Source: an uncultured Opitutia bacterium (GTDB lineage: Bacteria; Verrucomicrobiota; Verrucomicrobiia; Opitutales; Opitutaceae). Taken from it: 43,964 nucleotides of DNA. The stretch covers positions 1-43,964 of the forward strand of contig CAIJFT010000424.1 in the NCBI GenBank assembly GCA_903820035.1. The letters run 5' to 3'. This document shows positions 26,900 through 36,290 of this stretch, in pieces. Below the pieces are notes generated by a model. It ran no database searches. It was not told the DNA's origin and saw only the letters and a list, made by a program, of their open reading frames with translations. The number at the start of each line of letters is the position of its first letter. The stretch's first letter is position 1. The translations under genes and the position numbers were made by a program.

Positions 26900-27838
26900 G
26901 TGCCTCAACTCACCGTCGTCCTCTGCACTTATCGTCCGCGCCGCGAGCACTTGGACGCCACGCTGGCTGGCCTGGCCGCGCAGTCGCTGCCGGCGGATGA
27001 CTGGGAGCTCTGGGTCGTGGGAACCGGCGACGAGCCGACGCGGGCGGCGATTGCGACGGCGGATCTTTCCTTCCAGCCAAGGGTGCGACTGATCGACGTG
27101 CCGCATCTCGGCATCGCCCGGGCGCGTCAGGCCGCAATGGGCGCCTTTACCGCCGGCACGTCGGACGTGATGGTGTTCATCGACGACGACAATGTCCTCG
27201 CGCCGGATTACTTGGCCCGCGGGCTGGCGATCGGCGCGCGCGAGCCCCGGCTCGGCTGCTGGGGCGGACAATTGACCGGCCGGTTTGCCGCGCCCCCGCC
27301 GGACTGGATCGAACCCTTCCTCAAATACATCGCCGTATTCCCCCTCCAGCGCGAACTACGCCTCCGGGATCGCTTCACCGGCACGCACGATCCGATTCCG
27401 CCGACGGCCGGTATGTTCCTGCGCCGCGCGCTGGCCGAGCATCATCTGCACATGCTTGCCACCAAACCCGAGCGCCTCGCGCTGGGTGGAACCAGGGAGG
27501 CTCCCCTCGCGTGCGAAGACATGGACCTCGCGCTCGGCGTTCTCGACATCGGCTATGAGGCGGCGCGCTTTCCGGAGTTGAAGATCGACCACCTCATCCC
27601 CGCGGACCGTCTGACCGAGCCCTACATGGAGCGCCTCCTTCAGAGCATCCGCGCCGGCACCCTGGTTCTCGGCGTGCTGCGCGGGATCGGCGCGCCCCCG
27701 CGCTCCCCGTGGGCGCTTTGGGTTCAGCACCTCCGTTCGCTGCGGCTGCCTTCCCGCCACCGTCGTTTCATGCAGGCCGAGCTACGCGGGGAATGGCAGG
27801 CCCGGCGCATCCTGGCCCAATTCCAGCCACGCGCATGA
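26900..27838 (+). CDS. GT2-family glycosyltransferase
   Basis: GT-A fold enzyme of 312 residues, starting at GTG 26900. The N-terminus reads LTVVLCTYRPRREHLDATLAGL, the metal-binding motif is VFIDDDN, and the acceptor side has TAGMFLRR and CEDMDLALG. The ED motif serves as the catalytic base region in this family. The stop overlaps the next glycosyltransferase start (ATGA). The open frame runs cleanly to the end. Probably a cytoplasmic enzyme extending the lipid-linked oligosaccharide. Confidence 0.87.
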   Translation: MPQLTVVLCTYRPRREHLDATLAGLAAQSLPADDWELWVVGTGDEPTRAAIATADLSFQPRVRLIDVPHLGIARARQAAMGAFTAGTSDVMVFIDDDNVLAPDYLARGLAIGAREPRLGCWGGQLTGRFAAPPPDWIEPFLKYIAVFPLQRELRLRDRFTGTHDPIPPTAGMFLRRALAEHHLHMLATKPERLALGGTREAPLACEDMDLALGVLDIGYEAARFPELKIDHLIPADRLTEPYMERLLQSIRAGTLVLGVLRGIGAPPRSPWALWVQHLRSLRLPSRHRRFMQAELRGEWQARRILAQFQPRA

Positions 27839-28794
27839 CGCCATCCGGTCCCTCACCCGTCGTATCGGTGCTGATCCCCGTCTTCAACGCGGCGCCCTAC
27901 CTCGCGTCCGCCCTCGCCAGCGTGCAGGCGCAGACCTTTGCCGATTTCGAAATCATCGCAGTGGACGACGGCTCGACCGACGGCTCCTCCGGCATACTTG
28001 ATCGCATCGCCGCGTCCGAACCTCGGCTGCGGGTGATCCGCCGGCCGAATACGGGAATCGTCGGCGCACTGAACGACGGGCTGGCGGCCACCCGCGGGGA
28101 ATTTATCGCGCGGATGGACGCCGACGACCTCTGCCTGCCGGAGCGCTTCGCGCGCCAGTTGGAGTATCTCCGCCGGCACCCGGACTGCGTGTGCGTCGGC
28201 TCGGCGTTCCGCTACATTGACGACATGGGCTCCCATCTGAAGGAGTGCAGGCGGCAGACCGCGCACGACGCAATCGAACGCGACCTGTTGACCGGCGACG
28301 GCGGAGCCATCATTCACCCCGCCGCCATGTTTCGGCGCGACGCCGTCGTGCGGGCCGGCGCCTACCGCGAGGCCGCGCAATGGGTCGAAGACCTCGACCT
28401 TTACCTTCGCCTCGCCCGAGTCGGCCGGCTGGCCAACCTTGAAGGGGTGCTCCTGTATTACCGGCTGCACGTTCAGAGCGTAAATTACACCCGCAACCAC
28501 GGGCGGCATGAGCGCAAGGTCGCGACGTTGGCTGCCGCGCACGCCGCGCGAGGGCTCGCCTTCGACGCCACGCGGCACCCCGCGCCGTCGGCACCGGCCC
28601 GCATCACCGCCGACGACCTCCGCGACTTCGCGATCACCGCGCTCCAATTCGGCCGCGACGGCCGCCCCTGGCGCTACGCGTTGCGCGCGCTCCGCACCGC
28701 CCCCGCCGAACCGGCGTCGTGGCGCACGCTTTGGTACATTTTCAAGCACCGCGTTGGCCTGATCAACGCCCGACCCGACCACCCATGTCGTTGA
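27835..28794 (+). CDS. GT2-family glycosyltransferase
   Basis: GT-A fold enzyme of 319 residues. It begins VVSVLIPVFNAAPYLASALASV, continues IIAVDDGSTDGS, and has the metal-binding motif RMDADDL. A later WVEDLDLYLRLA is the typical acceptor-side ED segment. The ATG overlaps the stop of the preceding glycosyltransferase (ATGA, 27835-27838), and its own end overlaps the GT-D-like gene by 10 bases. The longer frame from 27709 is a shadow over the previous gene. Substrate unknown. Confidence 0.88.
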   Translation: MTPSGPSPVVSVLIPVFNAAPYLASALASVQAQTFADFEIIAVDDGSTDGSSGILDRIAASEPRLRVIRRPNTGIVGALNDGLAATRGEFIARMDADDLCLPERFARQLEYLRRHPDCVCVGSAFRYIDDMGSHLKECRRQTAHDAIERDLLTGDGGAIIHPAAMFRRDAVVRAGAYREAAQWVEDLDLYLRLARVGRLANLEGVLLYYRLHVQSVNYTRNHGRHERKVATLAAAHAARGLAFDATRHPAPSAPARITADDLRDFAITALQFGRDGRPWRYALRALRTAPAEPASWRTLWYIFKHRVGLINARPDHPCR

Positions 28795-29750
28795 AGTCCC
28801 GCCTCCGCCAGCTGGTGTTCGCGTCCCGCCTCGACCGGGTCGTCAATCTGGCGCGCTTGAACGAACCCCGCGAGCGCCGGCTGTGCCGCCGCCGTCTGGT
28901 TCACCGGGGAGCGGCCGCCCACGCCTTCATCCGCGACCTCATCCACGCCGGGCGTCCGGCGGCCGTCGGCAAACTCGGCGACGTGGAAGTCAAGGCATTG
29001 GCCTGGCGGCTGGGCATTCCCCGCTACTACACGCTTGGCCGCGCGGTCCCCACCCTCGGGGAACAGGAACTTTTCGAGCAGGCCGGGGTATTCCCGAAGT
29101 CCGCCGCAGTGTACCAACGTTTCTGTGACACGTTTCTCGAGCGGCTCGCATCCCTCGACATCTGCGCACTCTGGCACAATCCGGGGGAGTACGAAATCAC
29201 CGCCCGGGCCTGTCCGGCGGCGGGTTGGACGGACCTGACTGCGCTGGAGCCTTATTTCAACCCGACCGCCCCCTGGAGCGCGGCGCTGGCCGGCAAGCGG
29301 GTGCTGGTCGTGCATCCGTTTGAGGACTCGATTCGCCGGCAGTATGTCCGCCGTGACGAGATCTGGCGTAGTATTCCAGGGCTTTTGCCCGAATTCAAAC
29401 TGGTCACGCTGCGCAGCCCGTACGGTTTCTCCGCAAACGCGTTTCCCGACTGGTTTGCCATGCTCGCATGGCTCGAGGAACGCGTCACCGCGCTGGCCGC
29501 CAATCCCGGCTTCGACGTCGCGCTGATCGGCTGCGGCGCCGCGGGCATTCCCCTGGCCGCGCACTGCAAACGCCTCGGGAAAATCGGTCTGCATACCGGC
29601 GGGCCAACCCAACTATGCTTCGGCATTCGCGGCGGACGCTGGGATACCCGCCCCGAGTTCCAGTCGTTTTTCAACGACGCATGGATCCGGCCGGCAGCGG
29701 GGGAAACCCCGGCCGAAGCCCCCCGCGTCGACCGCGGCGGGTATTGGTAA
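28785..29750 (+). CDS. GT-D fold-like putative glycosyltransferase
   Basis: Protein of 321 residues. The N-terminal helical part carries VGKLGDVEVKAL (61-72), like the GDxE motif of GT-D fold enzymes. A C-terminal half with FDVALIGCGAAGIPLAAHCKRLGKIGLHTGGPTQLCFGI follows, ending in FNDAWIRP. This second part is typical of a poorly studied group found in O-antigen and capsule clusters. I infer a glycan-modifying or sugar-transfer role. It overlaps the preceding GT2 gene. A 90-base gap follows before the next gene. Confidence 0.68.
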   Translation: MSLKSRLRQLVFASRLDRVVNLARLNEPRERRLCRRRLVHRGAAAHAFIRDLIHAGRPAAVGKLGDVEVKALAWRLGIPRYYTLGRAVPTLGEQELFEQAGVFPKSAAVYQRFCDTFLERLASLDICALWHNPGEYEITARACPAAGWTDLTALEPYFNPTAPWSAALAGKRVLVVHPFEDSIRRQYVRRDEIWRSIPGLLPEFKLVTLRSPYGFSANAFPDWFAMLAWLEERVTALAANPGFDVALIGCGAAGIPLAAHCKRLGKIGLHTGGPTQLCFGIRGGRWDTRPEFQSFFNDAWIRPAAGETPAEAPRVDRGGYW

Positions 29751-29840
29751 ATCTTTGACGGGAACGAGCATGTCCGCACCAGCACCACATGGAGCACGCT
29801 GCGACGCTCGCGACGCCCGCCGCTCCATCAACCCCACCGC

Positions 29841-31004
29841 ATGAAACCCGTTGTCGTCTACTTTGGTCACGTCCCAGCCGAGGGCGCGGGCAGCGCGATC
29901 ATCGTGTACCGCCATCTGCAACGGCTGGCCGCCGAGGGCTGGGACATTCGCATCGTGGCAGACTGGGGCCAGCAACCGCTGCACGCGACCTGCCGCGCAC
30001 ACGGCTGGCCGGTGCTGGAGCTTTCCCATCGTCGCCCGTGGTGGCCACCTTTCGACGCCGACCAACCCTGGTCGCGCGCCGTCCGCGCGTGGCTGTGGGC
30101 GGGTGAAGTCCGCGCTTGGCTTGGCGCAGCGCGGCCGGTTGCGGCCGTCACTTATCTCTCCGCCTTCAGCGACACGCTCAGCATCGCCGCCGCCGGCTTC
30201 GCGCAACGCTGCGGGGTGCCCCTTTCGACCCTTATCCACGACGACACCCGTTGCTTCGCGCCGACTCCGGCCGACGGTGAGCGCGCCCATGCGCGGCGGC
30301 AGTGGGTCCTCGGCCGTTCGCACCGGGCGTGGTTTGCTTCCCCGGAACTGGCTGCTTGCTTCACCCTCGATCCGCGGCGCGCGGGCATCCTGCCCCCGAT
30401 TCCCGAAGGAGCAAACGCCGCGCCCGACCTGCCGCCAAGCGCCGCCGCCCCCGTGCGCTTGGTCTACGCCGGCAACTATTGGGCGGCGCAAATTCCGGCG
30501 TTCGCGACGCTGGCCGCGGCCATCCACGCCGGCGGCGGCAGCTTCGAAACCGTGCTCAAAGAGGACGCAACCCACGTCGCCTCGCTCCGCGCCGCCGGGG
30601 TCGATTGGCGCGCGCCGTTCGCACGGAACACGGAGGCCCTGGATTACTTTCGCTCCCACGCGACCGCGTTGGTCGTGAGCTATGCCCAGTCCAGCGACGC
30701 GATGCCGTGGACCCGCACCAGTTTTCCGAGCAAACTGATCGAATACTGCCATCTCGGCCGCCCGATCGCGATCGTCGCGCCGGCCGACACGGCGGTGGCG
30801 CAGTGGGCCCGAGCGCGTGGCTACCCCGATTATTTCGAGCCGCACGACACCGCGGGACTGACCCGCTTCACCCAAAAACTGGCTGATGCCGATTTCCGTT
30901 CCGCCCGCGGCGCCCTCGTCCGCTCTTTTGCCGCGGGAGAGTTTTCACCCATCGCAATCCAAGGCCGTTTCGCCACCGAGCTGAGGCGGCAAGCCCAACC
31001 GTAG
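29841..31004 (+). CDS. GT-B type glycosyltransferase
   Basis: Protein of 387 residues. The first strand and acceptor loop read VVYFGHVPAEGAGSAIIVYRHL. The middle has a DTRCF segment and a cytosolic-looking helix bundle. The C-terminal domain has RLVYAGNYWAAQIPAF and the donor-site run SFPSKLIEYCHLGRPIAIV, in the GT4 style but divergent. It ends before a 161-base gap with hairpins. No membrane helices are seen. The transferase function is likely; donor and acceptor unknown. Confidence 0.77.
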   Translation: MKPVVVYFGHVPAEGAGSAIIVYRHLQRLAAEGWDIRIVADWGQQPLHATCRAHGWPVLELSHRRPWWPPFDADQPWSRAVRAWLWAGEVRAWLGAARPVAAVTYLSAFSDTLSIAAAGFAQRCGVPLSTLIHDDTRCFAPTPADGERAHARRQWVLGRSHRAWFASPELAACFTLDPRRAGILPPIPEGANAAPDLPPSAAAPVRLVYAGNYWAAQIPAFATLAAAIHAGGGSFETVLKEDATHVASLRAAGVDWRAPFARNTEALDYFRSHATALVVSYAQSSDAMPWTRTSFPSKLIEYCHLGRPIAIVAPADTAVAQWARARGYPDYFEPHDTAGLTRFTQKLADADFRSARGALVRSFAAGEFSPIAIQGRFATELRRQAQP

Positions 31005-31165
31005 TTTGTGCGCCGCGGTTCCAGACGAGCCCCCGGTGGCGCCCTCTGTCGCCGACCGGCTACTACGCATAAGACTTGCACCAACCGTTCCAAAACAGGT
31101 CCGTATTCGTCACTTACGTTTCAACGTGTGAAACCGGCCCGCGCCCGTTGCTTTAGATCCGCACC
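31005..31165. other. Gap with a hairpin, possible internal regulatory site
   Basis: A 161-base gap, the largest clearly empty one inside the gene run after the operon start. It contains the inverted repeat GTTTCA-ACGTG-TGAAAC (31118-31134), about 32 bases before the next ATG. It may be an internal promoter/operator or a structured leader for the oxidoreductase gene. No clear terminator or promoter boxes were seen. Confidence 0.4.
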
Positions 31166-32272
31166 ATGACCCATTTCCCCAATATGCCCGAACCGGTTCC
31201 GGTCATCGTGTCCGGTTGCGGTGCGATCACCAAATTCTTCTACGCCTCCGCTCTCGCCTTTTTGGAGGAGAAACGGGTGGTGCGCGTCGCCGCCGTCTGC
31301 GATCCGCACGAGCCCAATCGGGCCGGGATCGCCGCGCGCTTTCCGCACGCCAAAAGCGTCGCGCGGTTTGAGGACGTTCCCTTCGCCTCGGACAGCCTTG
31401 TCGTCGTGGCATCGCCCCCCCGCCTCCATGCCACCCAGTCCATCTTCGCCCTTGAAAAAGGGTGCGGGGTGCTGTGCGAAAAACCAATGGCCGCCAGTCT
31501 GGCGGACGCCGAGGCGATGGCTGACGCGGCGAACCGCACGGGCCGCCCCCTCGCCGTCGGGCTTTACCGGCGCTTCTTCCGCGCCACACGGGTGATCAAG
31601 GAAATTTGCACCCACGGTACCCTCGGCCAGCCCGTGTCGTTTGAGGTCGAGGAGGGGGGCGCGTTCCGCTGGGAAGCTGCATCGGATTCTTTTTTCCGCC
31701 GGGAAGCGACTCCCGGCGGCGTCTTGTATGACACCGGCGTCCACACCCTTGACCTCCTGCTGTGGTGGTTTGGTGAACCTTCGCGGCTCGACTACCGTGA
31801 TGACGCCGCCGGCGGTCAGGAAGCCAACTGTACCCTTGAACTCGGGTACACTCCGGGGTTCACCGGCCGGGTCCGTCTCAGCCGCGACTGGGCGACGCGA
31901 AACACGTTCCGTCTAAACTTCACCCGCGGCAGCATCGCCTGGAACGTCGGCCAAGCCGGCCAACTCACCCTCAGCCTCGACGGCGTCACCACCGTACTGC
32001 GCGGCGACGTGCTGCCGCGCCACGACGATGGCCTCACCCTGCTTGGGCATTCCGCCGGCGAAGGATCGCCCCAGGCCTTCATCCACCAGTTAATCAACCT
32101 CGCCGACGCAATCCGCGGCCGCGCCGCCCTCGCTATTCCCGCCGCCGAGGGGCTTCGATCCCTGCGCCTGATCGAGGCCTGTTACCGCGAACGCCGCGCA
32201 ATGGACCAGCCTTGGCTCTCGCCCGCCGAAACCGCCGGCCTCGCCCGGCTCCAACGGAGGACCGCCGCATGA
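31166..32272 (+). CDS. Gfo/Idh/MocA family oxidoreductase
   Basis: Protein of 368 residues. A dinucleotide-binding Rossmann fold begins VPVIVSGCGAITKFFYA, and the family motif CEKPMA (104-109) supplies the conserved EKP lysine. The middle has the YDTGVHTLDLLLWWFG segment with a likely catalytic His. Such enzymes use NAD(P) to oxidise or reduce sugar rings and their derivatives, often to make unusual nucleotide sugars. Here it sits directly before an epimerase whose start overlaps the stop (ATGA), which suggests the two act in one pathway, perhaps making or modifying a sugar for the glycan. Precise substrate unknown. Confidence 0.86.
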   Translation: MTHFPNMPEPVPVIVSGCGAITKFFYASALAFLEEKRVVRVAAVCDPHEPNRAGIAARFPHAKSVARFEDVPFASDSLVVVASPPRLHATQSIFALEKGCGVLCEKPMAASLADAEAMADAANRTGRPLAVGLYRRFFRATRVIKEICTHGTLGQPVSFEVEEGGAFRWEAASDSFFRREATPGGVLYDTGVHTLDLLLWWFGEPSRLDYRDDAAGGQEANCTLELGYTPGFTGRVRLSRDWATRNTFRLNFTRGSIAWNVGQAGQLTLSLDGVTTVLRGDVLPRHDDGLTLLGHSAGEGSPQAFIHQLINLADAIRGRAALAIPAAEGLRSLRLIEACYRERRAMDQPWLSPAETAGLARLQRRTAA

Positions 32273-33351
32273 AAATCGCTGTCATTGGCGCCAGCGGCTT
32301 TGTCGGTCTCCGCCTCGTCGAACGCCTTCATCTCGAGGGCCGCGCCGAGGTCGTGCCGGTCGTCCACGCCTTCCGTAGCCTCGCCGTCCTCGCCCGCTTC
32401 GATCTGCCGTGGCGCGTGGCCGATCCCGCCAACGTGGCCGCCCTGACCGCCGCCCTGCAGGGCTGCGACGCGGTGGTCCACGCCGCCCTGGGTGACGCCA
32501 AACAGATCGTGACCATGGCCGCCGCGCTCTATCCGGCCGCCGCCCAGGCCGGCGTCAAACGCATCGTCGCGCTCAGCAGCGCCGCCGTCCACTCGCTGAC
32601 GCCCGCGCCGGGCACCACCGATTCGACCCCGCCGCTACTGAAACAGAAGTCCGAATACAACACCGCCAAGGCGCGCGCCGAAACGATCCTCTCCGCGGCC
32701 CGCAAGAACGGTCGCGTTGAACTCGTCCAGCTGCGCCCCGGCATCGTCCATGGCCCCCGCTCGCGCCTCGTCGCCGACGTAGCGGGTCAGTTGCGCGACG
32801 GCACGGCCTGGCTCGTCGACGACGGGGCCGGCATCTGCAACGCGATCGCGGTGGACAACCTCATCGACGCCATCTGGCTCGCACTCATGACGCCCGAGGC
32901 CGACGGCGAAGTTTTCCTCCTGAATGACCGCGAAACGATCACGTGGCGCGACTTCTATGCGGCCATCGCCGGCGCCGCGGGCACGGACCTCCGCGACGTG
33001 CACGCCGTGACCCCACCGGTATTTCGCAGCAGCCCGAGCGCACGGCTGGCGCGCCTCGCGGCCACCGACTTCGCCATGTCACTGATGCCGGTGATCCCGG
33101 CGCGGATCAAACGTATCGCCAAGGCCGCGGCCGCGGCCTGGCCGGCAAACCACCCCCCAGACAACTGGCGATTGCCCGACGCTGCGCGCCCCGCCGTCCA
33201 CGAGGAGATGTGCGAACTCCAAAGCTGCCGGTGGCGCTTCCCCATTGCGAAGGCGGAGAGGGTGCTCGGCTACCACCCGGCGTTGACGTTTGACGCGGCG
33301 ATGCAGCGCACCGGCGCCTGGCTGCGTTTTGCCGGAGTCGTCCGGGCCTGA
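32269..33351 (+). CDS. NAD-dependent epimerase/dehydratase (extended SDR)
   Basis: Protein of 360 residues. The Rossmann motif GASGFVG is at 7-13. The active site has SS at 103-104 and the YxxxK pair in SEYNTAK (Y130, K134). The C-terminal substrate domain runs to the end. Extended SDRs of this kind act on nucleotide sugars. The start overlaps the oxidoreductase stop, and the membrane protein gene begins 13 bases after its stop. Together with the oxidoreductase it is the only visible pair for sugar precursor synthesis in the second half of the window. Confidence 0.87.
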   Translation: MKIAVIGASGFVGLRLVERLHLEGRAEVVPVVHAFRSLAVLARFDLPWRVADPANVAALTAALQGCDAVVHAALGDAKQIVTMAAALYPAAAQAGVKRIVALSSAAVHSLTPAPGTTDSTPPLLKQKSEYNTAKARAETILSAARKNGRVELVQLRPGIVHGPRSRLVADVAGQLRDGTAWLVDDGAGICNAIAVDNLIDAIWLALMTPEADGEVFLLNDRETITWRDFYAAIAGAAGTDLRDVHAVTPPVFRSSPSARLARLAATDFAMSLMPVIPARIKRIAKAAAAAWPANHPPDNWRLPDAARPAVHEEMCELQSCRWRFPIAKAERVLGYHPALTFDAAMQRTGAWLRFAGVVRA

Positions 33352-33364
33352 TCCGCCCACCGCC

Positions 33365-35068
33365 ATGGCCATGGAATTCATCGACCGACTCGCCGCCGAC
33401 CGCGCGCCCCGCAGCTACCGCCGCGCGTTCTTCGTTTTAGTCACCGCAGTGGCGGGCATCACGGGGCTCTTGATTTGGACGGGCGCCGCGTTTCAAGCCG
33501 ACATGGGCTGGGACCCGGTGATCATGCTCGAGGCCGCGGCGCGCGGGCAGCAGGGTCAGATGGCGCATGTGGATTATCTTTCGCCGGTAGGACTACTGCC
33601 GACCTGGCTGGTGAGTCTCGGACTAAGGCTGAGCGGCGGCACTGCCGACGCCCTCGCCTACGCCCCCGCGTTGGCCTTGGCTCCACTCGCGCTCTACGCG
33701 TGGTGGCTGACCCGCCGACGTTTCAGCGCGTGGCTCAGTTTGGGCGCGACCCTTTACCTCGCCGGTCTAATCACCGCGACCCGGCCGCTGCCGTTCGGGA
33801 TGTTGCCGTACACCCTCGAGTTTTCACATGCCTCCTACGCCATGGCCTACAACCGCCTCGGCTGGGCATTGCTGTCATTGCTGGTTCTCCAGCAGTTTCT
33901 GCCGCCCGACGGCGCCGGGTCACGCAGCGCGCTCCGCGCCGAGGATTTCGGCTCAGGCTTGATTTGCGGGCTGCTGTTTCTCACCAAGGTTAACTACGCC
34001 TTGGCCGCAGTCGGCGTGATGGTCGTGAGCCTCGCGCTCTTCCGCCGCTCCCGCGCTCAGTGGCTCGCCTTCGCCGCCGGTGCGGCGATCCTGCCCGCGA
34101 TTCTACTGGTCGGCACCCGGTTTCAAGCTGGGGCCTGGTTCCGGGAAATCGCTTACCTCGGCCGGGTCAATCCCCTCGCCGACCGCTTGAGCCGGATGGC
34201 GGAGCTCGCCCTCAACAATGCGACCCCGATGCTCGTCGTGGTCGGCGGCTACATCATCCTCCGTCCGCTGCTGCAGCTCCGCAGCCGGCTGGGCCAGATG
34301 TCGCCCTGGTATGTCGCGCCCGGCCTGACCCTCGCCGGCCTCGCCTGCGGCCTCTGCGTATTGACCCTGAACGCGCAAGTGAGCGAGGTCCCCCTCTTCG
34401 CGCTCACGCTGCTGCTGCTGGCCGAACACGCCGCCCGCCGCCTCACGGCGCGCGACCGTTCCGAACACGCCCTCCGCCTACGCCACCGCGTCACCCTCGG
34501 CCTGGCACTGCTGCTGGGCGCCGGAACGTTTTGCAGCGACGCGGCCAGTATCGTCTGGCCCGCAATCCGGGGCCGGCACATGCGGGCGATGATTCCGGCC
34601 GGATGCACCGTCCAATCGCCGACCCTCGGAAAGCTCCTCCTGCCGCCACAACGCTATGAGGAGAGCGACCCCGCCAAGGTGACGCCCAAGATCCTCGCCG
34701 CCGCTGCCCCTGTCACGCCCTACCAGTACGCGGTCGTAGTCAACGACGGTCTCACCCTGCTCGCGGCCCAGACCGATGCCGGCAGCCGGATTATGACCTT
34801 CGATCTCACCAACCCGTTTCCCTTCGCCTTGCGCCGGCCCTACCCGCGCGGCGGCAGCCTGTGGTGGGCGTGGAACACGTTCTCGCGCGAAGCGTACCCG
34901 CCGGCCGCGGAACTGTTCCGCGATGTCACCCATCTCATGGTGCCAAAGGCCCCCGTGCTGCAGAGCGGCGAGGTCGCCGTGCTGCAGGCTATCTACCGGA
35001 CCGATCTGCAGGAACGTTTCCAGCCCGTTGCCGAATCCACTTTCTGGATTCTACTCCGGCACAACTAG
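33365..35068 (+). CDS. GT-C-like polytopic membrane protein
   Basis: Protein of 567 residues with about ten hydrophobic segments over residues 20-425 and a C-terminal extracytoplasmic part of about 140 residues. Following the first helix, a loop reads FQADMGWDPVIMLEAAARGQQGQ and then HVDYLSPVG. That resembles the first outer loop of GT-C membrane glycosyltransferases, whose acidic residues (here D46, D50, D70) use lipid-linked sugars. It may add a side sugar to the glycan on the periplasmic face. The two ATG codons 33365 and 33371 are both possible starts; the first is taken. I do not recognise a named family. Confidence 0.62.
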   Translation: MAMEFIDRLAADRAPRSYRRAFFVLVTAVAGITGLLIWTGAAFQADMGWDPVIMLEAAARGQQGQMAHVDYLSPVGLLPTWLVSLGLRLSGGTADALAYAPALALAPLALYAWWLTRRRFSAWLSLGATLYLAGLITATRPLPFGMLPYTLEFSHASYAMAYNRLGWALLSLLVLQQFLPPDGAGSRSALRAEDFGSGLICGLLFLTKVNYALAAVGVMVVSLALFRRSRAQWLAFAAGAAILPAILLVGTRFQAGAWFREIAYLGRVNPLADRLSRMAELALNNATPMLVVVGGYIILRPLLQLRSRLGQMSPWYVAPGLTLAGLACGLCVLTLNAQVSEVPLFALTLLLLAEHAARRLTARDRSEHALRLRHRVTLGLALLLGAGTFCSDAASIVWPAIRGRHMRAMIPAGCTVQSPTLGKLLLPPQRYEESDPAKVTPKILAAAAPVTPYQYAVVVNDGLTLLAAQTDAGSRIMTFDLTNPFPFALRRPYPRGGSLWWAWNTFSREAYPPAAELFRDVTHLMVPKAPVLQSGEVAVLQAIYRTDLQERFQPVAESTFWILLRHN

Positions 35069-35087
35069 CCCGACCGCCGTTCCCTGC

Positions 35088-36290
35088 GTGGCCACGTCCC
35101 GACCTTTCCTTTTCCTTAGTGCCAGCCTGGCCATGCCGAGCCAACACGGCGGCTGCGTGTACCCGCACGCGCTGCTGGGGGCGCTCCACCACGCCGGACA
35201 CCCGGTGCATTACGGCTGGATCGGCGCACCACTGGGCCAAGGCCGGCGCGCGATGCGCGACCCGCTGCGGGCCCCCTACATCGCACGCGGCTGGGTGCGC
35301 GACACGGTCCGAATCGGACCGGTCCGCGTCGCCTCGACCCTGGCCGGTTGGCTCAGCCGGCGGCCCGCGAGCGCCCCCGCTCGCCCGGCGGAAATCGAGC
35401 ATCTCGCCACGCCGGCGGAACAACACTTCGCGGCCGACCTCATCAAACGTACCCGCCCCGGGGCGGTCATCGTCGACGGTACCCCGATGCTGACGCTACT
35501 CGACGGACTGCCCTCCGATGTCCGCACTACGATCCGGGTTTTTGTCCTGACGCACAACCTGACCCATCGCCGCACCGAACTTTACCGCGCCGCAGGTCAG
35601 GCACTTGATTTCCTGCCGATGTCGGCGATCGAAGAAAGCGCGCTGCTGCGGCGCGCCGACACCGTGGTGGCGATTCAGGACCGCGAAGCCGAAGCCTTCC
35701 GGGCCCTCCTCCCGGGCAAACCCGTGATCACCGTTCCCATGCCATGCACGCCGGAGCCGCTCGACTCAGCCCGAGCTGAACCGGACCGATGCCTCTTCGT
35801 CGGCGGCTACAGTGGTCACAACATCTTAGCCGTGCAGGACCTCGTGCGCGCAATCTGGCCGCGGATCAGGGCGACCCGGCCAAACGCCCAACTGGCGATC
35901 GCCGGCACCGTCGGCAAAGCCGTGGGTGCGGCCCCACCCGGCGTGCAGCTCTTGGGTCCGGTGTCCGACTTGCGCTCGGAGTACGCCCGCGCCTCGGTCT
36001 GCCTGGTTCCCCTGCCCATGGGTACCGGACTGAAAATCAAAATGGTCGAAGCCATGAGCTACGGTCGCCCCGTCGTCACCACGCGGGCCGGGGCCGAAGG
36101 CTTTGACGCACTTGAATCCGGCGACGTGGTCAGGGTCGCGGACACTCCCGGCGCGTTCGCCGACGCCTGCACGGATTTACTGTGCCACCCGCCGGCTTGG
36201 GAGCGGGCCGTAACGCACCAACTCGACTGGATCCGTCAAAACCTCAGTGGCTCTTTGGCCCTGCGCCAGCTGACACCTCTACTCGCATGA
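35088..36290 (+). CDS. GT4-like glycosyltransferase
   Basis: Protein of 400 residues, starting at GTG 35088. The N-terminus has LFLSASLAMPSQHGGCVYPHAL, an acceptor loop typical of GT4. The C-terminal domain has CLFVGGYSGHNILAVQDL, VQLLGPVSDLRSEYARASVCLVPL, and the donor segment GTGLKIKMVEAMSYGRPVV. The last resembles the GT4 at 25592. The stop overlaps the next gene start (ATGA, 36287-36290). A longer frame from 34923 lies over the membrane protein gene and is a shadow. Specificity unknown. Confidence 0.86.
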   Translation: MATSRPFLFLSASLAMPSQHGGCVYPHALLGALHHAGHPVHYGWIGAPLGQGRRAMRDPLRAPYIARGWVRDTVRIGPVRVASTLAGWLSRRPASAPARPAEIEHLATPAEQHFAADLIKRTRPGAVIVDGTPMLTLLDGLPSDVRTTIRVFVLTHNLTHRRTELYRAAGQALDFLPMSAIEESALLRRADTVVAIQDREAEAFRALLPGKPVITVPMPCTPEPLDSARAEPDRCLFVGGYSGHNILAVQDLVRAIWPRIRATRPNAQLAIAGTVGKAVGAAPPGVQLLGPVSDLRSEYARASVCLVPLPMGTGLKIKMVEAMSYGRPVVTTRAGAEGFDALESGDVVRVADTPGAFADACTDLLCHPPAWERAVTHQLDWIRQNLSGSLALRQLTPLLA

